Assembly (NCBI RefSeq): GCF_028476545.1
Contig: NW_026731869.1
Location: 446,501-510,500, forward strand
DNA from: Physella acuta
Lineage: Eukaryota > Mollusca > Gastropoda > Physidae
Reading direction: 5' to 3'
Length of the DNA: 64,000 nt
The translations under genes were made by a program, and so were the position numbers. The notes under the pieces were generated by a model. The model saw only the letters and a program-made list of their open reading frames with translations, had not been told where the DNA came from and did not search any database. The first letter of the stretch is position 1. Each line of letters begins with the position of its first letter. Shown here one piece after another: positions 20,101 through 35,100 of this stretch.

Positions 20101-23100
20101 TGTAAAGAAATTATTGATGTATGTATGTATATGTTTAGGCGAGATTTTAACATTTTTTCATATTGGTTAGTATTAATAGCAACACATAATTTCTTTTACC
20201 ATTACATAAATCTTCACCATAAACCCCAGCTTTTAGTATGATACAGCATTTAGGCCAAGTAGTAGAAACTACTATGACTAATGTTGCTTTACCTGTGGCA
20301 AGACCTCCTGCTCTCAGATGAACCAGTTTTAACTGCGGAATGCAGCCTAACAGCTGTGTAGGAGGCGGGACATGAGTAGCCGCTGGTCTTAGGGTTAACT
20401 TGATTGAGGCCATCACAAGGGTTTTTGGTCAAAAACTGCCCAGACACCTCACAAGTCTGAAACACACCTGTCAATAACACATACACACAATTTTTTTATT
20501 TATGTCTAACAAAGAAATTAAAAGAAAAAAAATTCAATTGAAAAAAATCATCCACTTTTAAGAAACTGAATATGAGGTTTTAGAGCCAATATTAGTTGAG
20601 GTAGAGAAAGAATGAATGTTGTAGATCTAGTATTAACTGTATGCATTAAACTATAAAACATAAGCATAGGCCCCTATCTATTATTATTTTCTAGATATGA
20701 GTCTATAGGCCTAATTACTTTTATTAGGCCTATCTCTATAGTCTATCCATAGTTCTATACTCTATCTATAGGCCTAGATCTATTTACTTTAGTTAGTATA
20801 TATTATAATATATTTAATTTATTAATAGATCTAGTATATAGATCTAGTAGGCCTATATAGAATCTAGATTCTATCATAGAATATCAATATAGATTCTAGC
20901 TAGATCTAGATCTTTTTTAAAATTTTAAAATAGATAGTCTAGTATTAGGCCTATACTCAATATACTGTATTAGATACTAGAATAGATACTAGATCTAGAT
21001 CTAGATAGGATTGTTTTATTTTATTTAATAATTAAATAATATATTATTACTTATTAGTTTATTAAATTATTAGGCCTAGGCCTATCTTAATCTATATTAT
21101 TATTATTTAATATTTAGTATTATTTAATATTTAGATCTAGATCTAGTATTTAATAATATTATTAAAACTGTTCATAGGAGCTGCTCTGATTTGGATCAAA
21201 ATTAACAATTAAATCCTGAAATTTTAATTACCTCCAAAAGTTACGTTAGTTGGGCGAGCATTACAGGAGCCGTCATCAAAGTTCGCTGAGAAACTGAAGT
21301 TTGGTGCTCCGAGTTTTGTACAACCCCGGATTGTGTTCATCTCGTAGTACAGTTCGATCGATTCACGCACGATCTGGAAAGACAACCCAGTTAAAAGCTT
21401 TCCGACGACAGATTAGTTAGTAGCCTCCCTTGCAAGCGTTTAATTGTTGTTTTTTTCATTCAAAATTTGCATTGTTCGTTTTATTTTGCCACCGCTGTCG
21501 GCTTATTTTAATGATTCAAAATCAAAATTTGATTTGTTATTTTTTAAGCGGGATGTGCTACTACCTCATCAAATATCATTTGGCTAAGTTTAATCAGTTG
21601 ACTTTTAACTGCCATTAATTAATCGCTAAATATTTACCTTTCTCTATCCCTAAAATTATGGATTTCAAACCCTGTCATCAATCACCAAGTCATTCTTCCC
21701 AAGGAACATTTCCCCTTTGGTCAACCAGGGTGTGAACGTCGGGGAGTGGGTGGGCAGGGGTTAGTTGCCAGGGTGGGGGGGGGGGGTCATTGTCCGTGAG
21801 GTTATAATATTTTACTTAGACCCCGTGTTTAGGGTTCGACTATTCAATCTCTATTACTCTAACCCTAACCTACACCCTTTGTTGGGAGGGGGGGAAGGTT
21901 ACTAACTCTAACATTAACCCCATCCCCCCCCCCCCTCAAACTATTTATAATGCAAAAATGCAGCTAAAATGACATTTTAATTTGTTTTTACAACCCATTT
22001 TGTCGCCCCCTAAGCTCGGCGCCCGGGGACATATGTACCCCCTGCCCCCCCCCCCCCCCATCGCTACGCCTCAGAGGGTACGGCTAAGCCCATTGTGCCC
22101 ACCTTCTCCAGCTCTGACACGGTTGTCAGCGGCAACTCCGGCAGCGTGTGCTGAGTGACCAGGAAGTACAGCGGGTCACCGGACCTGTCCATCGGCACCA
22201 GGTTCTTGTCCACGGCTTTGGTCCAGTCGTCCACGGCCATACCCTCGGCCTGGTACATGGGACCCCCCCAGGGTCTTGACCACGGAGTGGGTCATGCTCT
22301 TGTTGTACAGGTCGTTGATGGTTTGGTCGGATTTGTAGCTGGTGATTGGAAACTTAAAAAGGTTTTGATGTTGTATAAATTCTTGGCATTACGCCTAGGT
22401 GTAGTACATAACAAGTGTTTCTTCCAGACTTATTTCTCATTGGGCGGGGGGGGGGGGGGCTTGAAATTTTCGGGGTTGTGGGGGGGGGGGGGCAAACTAA
22501 AATTTATGGTGGGTGGGGTGGAAATGCTAAAAGTATTTATTTTCTATAGAAATTCCATTTCGTACGGGGGGGGGGAGGTAGACTTTCTTCGGGGGTGCAT
22601 GGAAGAAACTCTGTACATAACTGTGGTGTTTTGTTTTTTTTTTTTTTTTTTTTTTAATTCTGACACTATCACTGTTATGGTAAGGGTTAGCATTATGGTT
22701 AAGGGTAAGATTAGGGAAGAGGTTAGGTATGGGCTAAGATACGGCGTGGTCGAGTAGTAGAGCGTTCAATTGCTAACATGAAAGTCTCCAGTTCGTATCA
22801 AGGGTATTTTGGAAAAACTGTTTGCATCCAAACGATGGTATGGATTCTTTCGAAACTCAGGTTAGAGGAGAAAGACGAACAACATCATTAGAAATTAATA
22901 ATTCGCAATAATGTTTTTAACAGTCTGTTTTGCCTGCAAGAGCAGCTGAAAATATTTGATTAAATCTTTTAACAAACGAAGCAAAGAAACGAAGCAGAAA
23001 TAAAACGGGAGCGTACAGTTTTTCTTTTCTAAGGAGGGTGGGGGGGGGGGGGGGGGACATTTCAGGGGGCGAACTTAAATTTGCGGGAAGGGAGGGGGTA

Positions 23101-26100
23101 ATGTACCTATTTTTGAAAATTATAATATAAAATATATTTGTTGTATTTCGTATGTAAAGGTGTTGTGGGGTGGACGTGGTTCTAGGGACAGTGCCCCATC
23201 CTTTCCACTCACCCCCCCCCCCCCTTTTTTTAGAGATGCGTGGAAAAAAATTCGATTGTTAGTTTAGGGTTAATGGTGTTTGTACGTGTCTAAAGACTGA
23301 CCTAATGGAGGAGCCAAAATGGAAGATGTTAAGAAACGAGGCTGAGGCCGAGGCTAAAATATCAGATTTTTTCTCCGAGTGTGCGCTGATGAAATCAGAT
23401 TTGACGAAGTCGTCCTTGACAAGTCCGGCACCAGCGGTCACACTGGTCAGCACGTGGGTGCCTGGAAGGTGAGTCAAACATGAGGATAATTGAGTCTTAA
23501 GACGCTTAAACTATTCTTCAATATGTAAAAATCATTTTAAAGAACGTGAGTAAACACCGTTAGGATAAATGTTGAGCATTTTGAAACAATTAATCACTTT
23601 CTGAAGTAAAAATAATATTGTTATTTTATTAATAATTTTACAGTTACCAAATAATCTGATCAACAACTGTCCCTAGTATTTGGCCTACTCACCAAAATAT
23701 CTGACCAACAACTGCTTCCCCCCCCCCCTATCTGGCTTACCAAAATATCTGACCAACAACTGGCCCAAATTTCTGGCATATCAAATTCTCTGACCAACAT
23801 CTACCCCAAATATCTGGCATACCAAATTCTCTGACCAACAACTGCCCCAAATATCTGCCTTACCAAAATCTCTGACCAACAACTGCCCTTCCTATCTCTC
23901 TGGCTTACCAAAATCTCTAACCAACAACTGCCCCAAATACCTGGCTTACCAAAATCTCTACCAACAACTGCCCCAAATATCTGGCTTACCAAAATCTCTG
24001 ACCAACAACTGCCCCAAATATCTGGCTTACCAAAATCTCTGACCAACAACTGCCCCAAATATCTGGCTTACCAAAATCTCTGACCAACAACTGCCCTAAA
24101 TATCTGGCTTACCAAAATCTCTGACCAACAACTGCCCCTCGTATCTGGCTTACCAAAATCTCTGACCAAAAACTGCCTTTCCTATCTGGCTGGCTTACCA
24201 AAATCTCTGACCAACAACTGCCCTTCCTATCTGGCTGGCTTACCAAAATCTCTGACCAACAACTGCCCCAAATATCTGGCTTACCAAAATCTCTGACCAA
24301 CAACTGCCCCAAATATCTGGCTTACCAAAATCTCTGACCAACAACTGCCCTTCCTATCTGGCTGGCTTACCAAAATCTCTGACCAACAACTGCCCCAAAT
24401 ATCTGGCTTACCAAAATCTCTGACCAACAACTGCCCCAAATATCTGGCTTACCAAAATCTCTGACCAACAACTGCCCCAAATATCTGCCTTACCAAAATC
24501 TCTGACCAACAACTGCCCCAAATATCTGCCTTACCAAAATCTCTGACCAACAACTGCCCCTCGTATCTGGCTTACCAAAATCTCTGACCAACAACTGCCC
24601 CAAATATCTGGCTTACCAAAATCTCTGACCAACAACTGCCCCTCGTATCTGGCCTGTTCTGTCTGGTTCAACTCAATCCGTGCTGCAATACTCAGCAGAC
24701 GACTTCTGAACTGTGGGCTGAGTACTGGGTCGGGCTGAAGCTTTGCCTCGTATCTTTAAAACAAAAATCACATTGTTGACGTTTGTATAACACTGGCATA
24801 GCTACACCGATGTCCCTTCACCATGTATCATTAACGGTTAATTATGTGGATATGTCAGGTAAGTGATTAGTCTAATTAAAGCTATTGGTTTTTTTTTAAC
24901 TTGAGACACGTGAAAAAAAAATTATGCCAGCTTCGTACCGTAATTTTACTGAAGTAAAAAGAAAACTTGATAAGAAATGGCTTTTGCAACCTTTATGTGC
25001 CCAGTACTGAGCAGGTGGCCATATATGTTTAAACTCAGTTGAACAATACATTAATCTAACTACCTCTAGTTCTAATACAACTTCAAGGAACCTTCATCGT
25101 GAGCGTATCTTACACAGTAAACTCACACGAAAATTTGCTTTATATAACGATGCCATTATATATTTACATCTAAAAGAATATTTAAAGTGTGTTGACCTCC
25201 CTAAAATCCCACCCTCTCTGACAATAGATATCGCATCTGGCGCAATCCTCAATTCCCCTTCCCCCCCCCCCCCCCCACCTGTACGATGGTGGCCTAACCC
25301 CCCCCCCCCTTAGCCAAACTCACGCACTAACCTTAAATATCACAACTGGACCCGTATGATGACGCCCCATCAACACCCTCCACCAATCACCCCACCACAC
25401 ACACACACACACAAACACACTCACTTACCATAGATATCGCATCTATAGCCACCATGCAATGACACCCCATCACAACCATCCCCAGCACCACCAAACACAC
25501 TAACCTTAGATATCGCATATAGATCCATACGGTGACGCCTTCTCACCCTCACCCCCCCACCCCGCACACACTAACCTTAGATATTGTACATGGGCCCGTA
25601 GGGTGTCGGCCTATCACCCCCCACCCCACCCCCACTGACCTTAGATATCTCATCTGTACCCGTATGTTGACGCCCTCACCCCTCCCCCCACCCCCACTGA
25701 CCTTAGATATCTCATCTGGACCCGTAGGTTGACGCCCTCTACCCTCCCACCCCCACTGACCTTAGATATCTCATCTGGACCCGTAGGTTGACGCCCTCTA
25801 CCCTCCCACCCCCACTGACCTTAGATATCTCATCTGTACCCGTATGTTGACGCCCTCACCCCTCCCACCCCCACTGACCTTAGATATCTCATCTGGACCC
25901 GTAGGTTGACGCCCTCTACCCTCCCACCCCCACTGACCTTAGATATCTCATCTGGACCCGTAGGTTGACGCCCTCTACCCTCCCACCCCTCCCACCCCCA
26001 CTGACCTTAGATATCTCATCTGGACCCGTAGGTTGACGCCCTCTACCCTCCCACCCCCACTGACCTTAGATATCTCATCTGGACCCGTAGGTTGACGCCC

Positions 26101-29100
26101 TCACCCCTCCCACCCCCACTGACCTTAGATATCTCATCTGGACCCGTAGGTTGACGCCCTCTACCCTCCCACCCCCACTGACCTTAGATATCTCATCTGG
26201 ACCCGTAGGTTGACGCCCTCACCCCTCCCACCCCCACTGACCTTAGATATCTCATCTGGACCCGTAGGTTGACGCCCTCACCCCTCCCACCCCCACTGAC
26301 CTTAGATATCTCATCTGGACCCGTAGGTTGACGCCCTCTACCCTCCCACCCCCACTGACCTTAGATATCTCATCTGGACCCGTAGGTTGACGCCCTCTAC
26401 CCTCCCACCCCCACTGACCTTAGATATCTCATCTGGACCCGTAGGTTGACGCCCTCTACCCTCCCACCCCCACTGACCTTAGATATCTCATCTGGACCCG
26501 TAGGTTGACGCCCTCTACCCTCCCACCCCCACTGACCTTAGATATCTCATCTGGACCCGTAGGTTGACGCCCTCTACCCTCCCACCCCCACTGACCTTAG
26601 ATATCTCATCTGGACCCGTAGGTTGACGCCCTCTACCCTCCCACCCCCACTGACCTTAGATATCTCATCTGGACCCGTAGGTTGACGCCCTCTACCCTCC
26701 CACCCCCACTGACCTTAGATATCTCATCTGGACCCGTAGGTTGACGCCCTCTACCCTCCCACCCCCACTGACCTTAGATATCTCATCTGGACTCGTACAG
26801 TGACGCCCTCCCACCCTTAACCCCACCCCCATCCTCACCCCTCCCACCCCCACTGACCTTAGATATCTCATCTGGACCCGTAGGTTGACGCCCTCACCCC
26901 TCCCACCCCCACTGACCTTAGATATCTCATCTGGACCCGTAGGTTGACGCCCTCTACCCTCCCACCCCCACTGACCTTAGATATCTCATCTGGACCCGTA
27001 GGTTGACGCCCTCACCCCTCCCACCCCCCACTGACCTTAGATATCTCATCTGGACCCGTAGGTTGACGCCCTCTACCCTCCCACCCCCACTGACCTTAGA
27101 TATCTCATCTGGACCCGTAGGTTGACGCTCTCACCCCTCCCACCCCCACTGACCTTAGATATCTCATCTGGACCCGTAGGTTGACGCCCTCACCCCTCCC
27201 ACCCCCACTGACCTTAGATATCTCATCTGGACCCGTAGGTTGACGCCCTCTACCCTCCCACCCCCACTGACCTTAGATATCTCATCTGGACCCGTAGGTT
27301 GACGCCCTCACCCCTCCCACCCCCACTGACCTTAGATATCTCATCTGGACCCGTAGGTTGACGCCCTCACCCCTCCCACCCCCACTGACCTTAGATATCT
27401 CATCTGGACCCGTAGGTTGACGCCCTCTACCCTCCCACCCCCACTGACCTTAGATATCTCATCTGGACCCGTAGGTTGACGCCCTCTACCCTCCCACCCC
27501 CACTGACCTTAGATATCTCATCTGGACTCGTACAGTGACGCCCTCCCACCCTTAACCCCACCCCCATCCTCACCCCTCCCACCCCCACTGACCTTAGATA
27601 TCTCATCTGGACCCGTACAGTGACGGCTTTATCCTCGATCTGCTTCGACTTGAGCTCCGAGTGCTCGTAGGAAAACTTTCCGCTGACGGAGCCCTTGGTC
27701 AAGCTGAGGCCGGCCTCCATGTTGACCGAGTTTGAGGTCAAGGACGACACGTTGTGCCACTGGTCAATCATCTCAGCGAACCTCTCCACGCTGCTCGACT
27801 GGTGAGGACAGAGAACGTAACAGTGGGGTTTTAGTGCTAGAGGCGGATAGGTGTCTCACTGCATCGGGGGAGGGGGTGGGGGGGGGGGGCAGTTCAAATT
27901 TTCCAGATGGGGGGGGGGGAGCGGACATTGGTAAAAGTATATATTTTTTATATAAATTGTATTTCTTTCGGGGGGAGGAGCGGTAGATTTTCTGAGGCGT
28001 AGCCATACAACGTCGAATAAAAGCATGTGTCTAATGTCGAAGTGTTCAGTCAGAATGATGTCGTAGGGTTAATGTCTACAACTCAATTTGTCGGCGCAGA
28101 TGTAAAAAAAAATTCCTTTAAATTATCAACAGTAGCCGGGTTGAATAAGTTGAATTTGAGGTAATAACTCACATGAAAAAATACCTCCAGCCTTTAATTG
28201 TGTTATAAACTTTTAAATTAGCATTACAAATAAGAATTCTATCTAGCATCAGGGATATGGTTTTTAAATGGGATAAGATAATATAGTAACGGACAGGGTC
28301 ATGTAAAGAATCAGGGTTAGGATCCTACGGAAGATCATGTTAAGTATTGGAAATGGGATCACTTATAAGATTAGGGTTAGTATTAGGAATATAATCCATC
28401 ATGTTCATGGAAAGATTTAGGGATGTGTTCAGTGATAGAATAAGGGGTAAATGTTTTTGTTATAGTCAATAATAAGATCATGTTTAGTACTCCTGCGTAA
28501 GCCTGTAATATGGTAGTGATAAGAATAGCATTGAATACCTAACGACCTATTTATAAGTTGCGAATACTTTATTTAATGCAAGTTAGCGCCATCGAGAAGA
28601 CTGTACTTGTTTCATAAGAAGCAAACACAGCTTTCTATTTTTAAAACTAAGTGAGGGGAATTTTCTGATTAATGCGGAAGATTTTCATGACGTCAAGTGC
28701 AAGAGCGATGTTTTGTTATTTTTGACCATATTTGGCGTGATTTCATGCACTTGTTGAAATTGCATATATCACGCAATGACGCGAAAGGCAAAATCGTTTT
28801 TAACCAATTGATCTTAGCCCTATACACTCTTTTTAATTAACGTTTCACAGCAGGAAGCTTAATTAATTAGCGACGTAATCAAAAGAAAAATACTCTTTCA
28901 AACCTAGACGTCCATGATTCAGATGAAATTGAGTTCGCCTGTATCTATGACTTGTGGCATTATAGTGCCGACTTTATGTCCCCTAATGTAAGTCATGTAC
29001 CCATCATAGTTGGGTGGACTGAGAGACGTCTTTCGGACTCAAACCCCAATTCTATACTCTACTATCTGACACAGTGGCGTAGGCAGGGGGGGTTAGGGGG

Positions 29101-32100
29101 TCATACCCCCCCCCATAGACCCCTCGGTATATAGAAAAAGTATGAGGGGGGGTGCAAATCGAAAGTTTGAGGTGGGGGGGTGCAAATCGAAAGTTTGAGG
29201 GGGATGGGTGCAAATCGAAAATTTGAGGGGGGGGGGGGGTGTAAATCGAAAGTTTGAGGGGGGGGGGGGTGCAAATCGAAAGTTTGTCCCCGGGTAAAAA
29301 TTGGACCCCCCCCCCCCCCTTGAGACGATCCTGGCTACGCCACTGATCTGACCACTCCCTTTTATGTTTAATTACGAAGATCACTCACACTTAGGATGAA
29401 GTGGAATTAAATGTCGTCATTCAGTAAGACAGAACAGGAAGATTAATTAATTAACGGTGTCGTGATTTTATTAAAATATCTGTCTAATCCCTTTTCATTA
29501 AATATACCGTTTATATACAAACTTTAACTGGCAGAATTGACAGAATATCAAAAATTAATTGAAAAGAGAAAACATTAAGAGAAAACAAAAATTGATTCCA
29601 AAACTTAATTAGCAGAAAAAAAAAGACGAAAACAGAAAAAATTGTACAAACCTTAATTAGCAGAACAAAGACAAAAACAAAAATTGATTACAAACCTTAA
29701 TTAGCAGAACAAGGACAACAACAAAAATTAATTACAAACCTTAATTGGCAGAAAAAAAAACACAAAAATTAATTACAAACCTTAATGGGCAGAACAAGGA
29801 CAAAAACAAAAATTGATTACATACCTTAATTAATTAGCAGAGCAAGGAAAAAAAATATTACAAACCTTAATTGGCAGTACAAAGACACACAAAAATTGAT
29901 TACAAACCTTAATTAGCAGAACAAAGACAAAAAAAAATAATAACAAACCTTAATTGGCACGGTGAAGATGTTATCAGGGATGAGAAAATTCCCGTCGTCC
30001 GTGACCCTGCATTGAGTAAAGTTGTAGCTGACCACCATCCCCTGCTCCAAGTTCCTCAGGTTGTCCCACCCCAGGCCGGGCAGCACCTGGTAGAGATGTT
30101 CACAGAATGTGTAACTTTAATACATCAAGCACCTGAGAGAGATGTTCACAGAATGTGTAACTTTAATACATCAAGCACCTGAGAGAGATGTTCACAGAAT
30201 GTGTAACTTTAATACATCAAGCACCTGAGAGAGATGTTCACAGAACGTGTAACTTTAATACATCAAGCACCTGAGAAAGATGTTCACAGAACGTGTAACT
30301 TTAATACATCAAGCATCTGAGAGAGATGTTCACAGAATGTGTAACTTTAATACATCAAGCATCTGAGAGAGATGTTCACAGAATGTGTAACTTTAATACA
30401 TCAAGCACCTGGTAGAGATGTTCACGGAATGTGTCTTTAATACATCAAGCACCTGATAGAGATGTTCACAGAATGTGTAACTTTAATACATCAAGCACCT
30501 GAGAGATGTTCACAGAATGTGTAACTTTAATACATCAAGCACCTGATAGAGATGTTCACAGAACGTGTAACTTTAATACATCAAGCACCTGAGAGAGATG
30601 TTCACAGAATGTGTAACTTTAATACATCAAGCACCTGAGAGAGATGTTCACAGAATGTGTAACTTTAATACATCAAGCACCTGATAGAGATGTTCACAGA
30701 ATGTGTAACTTTAATACATCAAGCACCTGAGAGATGTTCACAGAATGTGTAACTTTAATACATCAAGCATCTGAGAGAGATGTTCACAAAATGTGTAACT
30801 TTAATACATCAAGCATCTGAGAGAGATGTTCACAGAATGTGTAACTTTAATACATCAAGCACCTGAGAGAGATGTTCACAGAATGTGTAACTTTAATACA
30901 TCAAGCACCTGAGAGAAATGTTTTAAAAATGTGTAACTTTAATACATCAAGCACCTGAGAGAGATGTTCACAGAATGTGTAACTTTAATACATCAAGCAC
31001 CTGAGAGAGATGTTCACAGAATGTGTAACTTTAATACATCAAGCACCTGAGAGAGATGTTCACAGAATGTGTAACTTTAATACATCAAGCACCTGAGAGA
31101 GATGTTCACAGAATGTGTAACTTTAATACATCAAGCACCTGAGAGAGATGTTCACAGAATGTGTAACTTTAATACATCAAGCACCTGAGAGAGATGTTCA
31201 CAGAATGTGTAACTTTAATACATCAAGCACCTGAGAGAGATGTTCACAGAACGTGTAACTTTAATACATCAAGCACCTGAGAGAGATGTTCACAGAATGT
31301 GTAACTTTAATACATCAAGCACCTGAGAGAGATGTTCACAGAATGTGTAACTTTAATACATCAAGCACCTGATAGAGATGTTCACAGAATGTGTAACTTT
31401 AATACATCAAGCACCTGATAGAGATGTTCACAGAATGTGTAACTTTAATACATCAAGCACCTGAGAGAGATGTTCACAGAATGTGTAACTTTAATACATC
31501 AAGCATCTGAGAGAGATGTTCACAGAATGTGTAACTTTAATACATCAAGCATCTGAGAGAGATGTTCACAGAATGTGTAACTTTAATACATCAAGCACCT
31601 GAGAGAGATGTTCACAGAATGTGTAACTTTAATACATCAATCACCTGAGAGAGATGTTCACAGAATGTGTAACTTTAATACATCAAGCACCTGAGAGAGA
31701 TGTTCACAGAACGTGTAACTTTAATACATCAAGCACCTGAGAGAGATGTTCACAGAATGTGTAACTTTAATACATCAAGCACCTGAGAGAGATGTTCACA
31801 GAATGTGTAACTTTAATACATCAAGCACCTGATAGAGATGTTCACAGAACGTGTAACTTTAATACATCAAGCACCTGATAGAGATGTTCACAGAATGTGT
31901 AACTTTAATACATCAAGCACCTGAGAGAGATGTTCACAGAATGTGTAACTTTAATACATCAAGCACCTGAGAGATGTTCACAGAATGTGTAACTTTAATA
32001 CATCAAGCACCTGAGAGAGATGTTCACAGAATGTGTAACTTTAATACATCAAGCACCTGAGAGAGATGTTCACAGAATGTGTAACTTTAATACATCAAGC

Positions 32101-35100
32101 ACCTGAGAGAGATGTTCACAGAATGTGTAACTTTAATACATCAAGCACCTGAGAGAGATGTTCACAGAATGTGTAACTTTAATACATCAAGCACCTGAGA
32201 GAGATGTTCACAGAATGTGTAACTTTAATACATCAAGCACCTGATAGAGATGTTCACAGAACGTGTAACTTTAATACATCAAGCACCTGAGAGAGATGTT
32301 CACAGAATGTGTAACTTTAATACATCAAGCACCTGAGAGAGATGTTCACAGAATGTGTAACTTTAATACATCAAGCACCTGAGAAAGATGTTCACAGAAT
32401 GTGTAACTTTAATACATCAAGCACCTGAGAGAGATGTTCACAGAATGTGTAATTTTAATACATTAAGCACCTGAGAGAGATGTTCACAGAATGTGTAACT
32501 TTAATACATCAAGCACCTGAGAGAGATGTTCACAGAATGTGTAACCTTAATACATCAAGCACCTGATAGAGATGTTCACAGAATGTGTAACTTTAATACA
32601 TCAAGCACCTGATAGAGATGTTCACAGAATGTGTAACTTTAATACATCAAGCACCTGAGAGAGATGTTCACAGAACGTGTAACTTTAATACATCAAGCAC
32701 CTGAGAGAGATGTTCACAGAATGTGTAACTTTAATACATCAAGCACCTGAGAGAGATGTTCACAGAATGTGTAACTTTAATACATCAAGCACCTGATAGA
32801 GATGTTCACAGAATGTGTAACTTTAATACATCAAGCACCTGATAGAGATGTTCACAGAATGTGTAACTTTAATACATCAAGCACCTGAGAGAGATGTTCA
32901 CAGAATGTGTAACTTTAATACATCAAGCATCTGAGAGAGATGTTCACAGAATGTGTAACTTTAATACATCAAGCATCTGAGAGAGATGTTCACAGAATGT
33001 GTAACTTTAATACATCAAGCACCTGAGAGAGATGTTCACAGAATGTGTAACTTTAATACATCAAGCACCTGAGAGAGATGTTCACAGAATGTGTAACTTT
33101 AATACATCAAGCACCTGAGAGAGATGTTCACAGAACGTGTAACTTTAATACATCAAGCACCTGAGAGAGATGTTCACAGAATGTGTAACTTTAATACATC
33201 AAGCACCTGAGAGAGATGTTCACAGAATGTGTAACTTTAATACATCAAGCACCTGATAGAGATGTTCACAGAACGTGTAACTTTAATACATCAAGCACCT
33301 GATAGAGATGTTCACAGAATGTGTAACTTTAATACATCAAGCACCTGAGAGAGATGTTCACAGAATGTGTAACTTTAATACATCAAGCACCTGAGAGATG
33401 TTCACAGAATGTGTAACTTTAATACATCAAGCACCTGAGAGAGATGTTCACAGAATGTGTAACTTTAATACATCAAGCACCTGAGAGAGATGTTCACAGA
33501 ATGTGTAACTTTAATACATCAAGCACCTGAGAGAGATGTTCACAGAATGTGTAACTTTAATACATCAAGCACCTGAGAGAGATGTTCACAGAATGTGTAA
33601 CTTTAATACATCAAGCACCTGAGAGAGATGTTCACAGAATGTGTAACTTTAATACATCAAGCACCTGATAGAGATGTTCACAGAACGTGTAACTTTAATA
33701 CATCAAGCACCTGAGAGAGATGTTCACAGAATGTGTAACTTTAATACATCAAGCACCTGAGAGAGATGTTCACAGAATGTGTAACTTTAATACATCAAGC
33801 ACCTGAGAAAGATGTTCACAGAATGTGTAACTTTAATACATCAAGCACCTGAGAGAGATGTTCACAGAATGTGTAATTTTAATACATTAAGCACCTGAGA
33901 GAGATGTTCACAGAATGTGTAACTATAATACATCAAGCACCTGAGAGAGATGTTCACAGAATGTGTAACCTTAATACATCAAGCACCTGATAGAGATGTT
34001 CACAGAATGTGTAACTTTAATACATCAAGCACCTGATAGAGATGTTCACAGAATGTGTAACTTTAATACATCAAGCACCTGAGAGAGATGTTCACAGAAT
34101 GTGTAACTTTAATACATCAAGCACCTGAGAGAGATGTTCACAGAATGTGTAACTTTAATACATCAAGCACCTGAGAGAGATGTTCACAGAATGTGTAACT
34201 TTAATACATCAAGCATCTGAGAGATGTTCACAGAATGTGTAACTTTAATACATCAAGCATCTGAGAGAGATGTTCACAGAATGTGTAACTTTAATACATC
34301 AAGCACCTGATAGAGATGTTCACAGAATGTGTAACTTTAATACATCAAGCACCTGAGAGAGATGTTCACAGAATGTGTAACTTTAATACATCAAGCATCT
34401 GAGAGAGATGTTCACAGAATGTGTAACTTTAATACATCAAGCATCTGAGAGAGATGTTCACAGAATGTGTAACTTTAATACATCAAGCACCTGAGAGAGA
34501 TGTTCACAGAATGTGTAACTTTAATACATCAAGCACCTGAGAGAGATGTTCACAGAATGTGTAACTTTAATACATCAAGCACCTGAGAGAGATGTTCACA
34601 GAACGTGTAACTTTAATACATCAAGCACCTGAGAGAGATGTTCACAGAATGTGTAACTTTAATACATCAAGCACCTGAGAGAGATGTTCACAGAATGTGT
34701 AACTTTAATACATCAAGCACCTGATAGAGATGTTCACAGAACGTGTAACTTTAATACATCAAGCACCTGATAGAGATGTTCACAGAACGTGTAACTTTAA
34801 TACATCAAGCACCTGAGAGAGATGTTCACAGAATGTGTAACTTTAATACATCAAGCACCTGAGAAAGATGTTCACAGAATGTGTAACTTTAATACATCAA
34901 GCACCTGAGAGAGATGTTCACAGAATGTGTAACTTTAATACATCAAGCACCTGAGAGAGATGTTCACAGAATGTGTAACTTTAATACATCAAGCACCTGA
35001 GAGAGATGTTCACAGAATGTGTAACTTTAATACATCAAGCACCTGAGAGATGTTCACAGAATGTGTAACTTTAATACATCAAGCACCTGAGAGAGATGTT

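Noticed and set aside
23801-24312. Minus-strand frames repeating GQLLVRDFG
   Set aside because: Coding-like because the 41 bp units copy the end of exon 4. Only the exon-proximal copy belongs to the gene.
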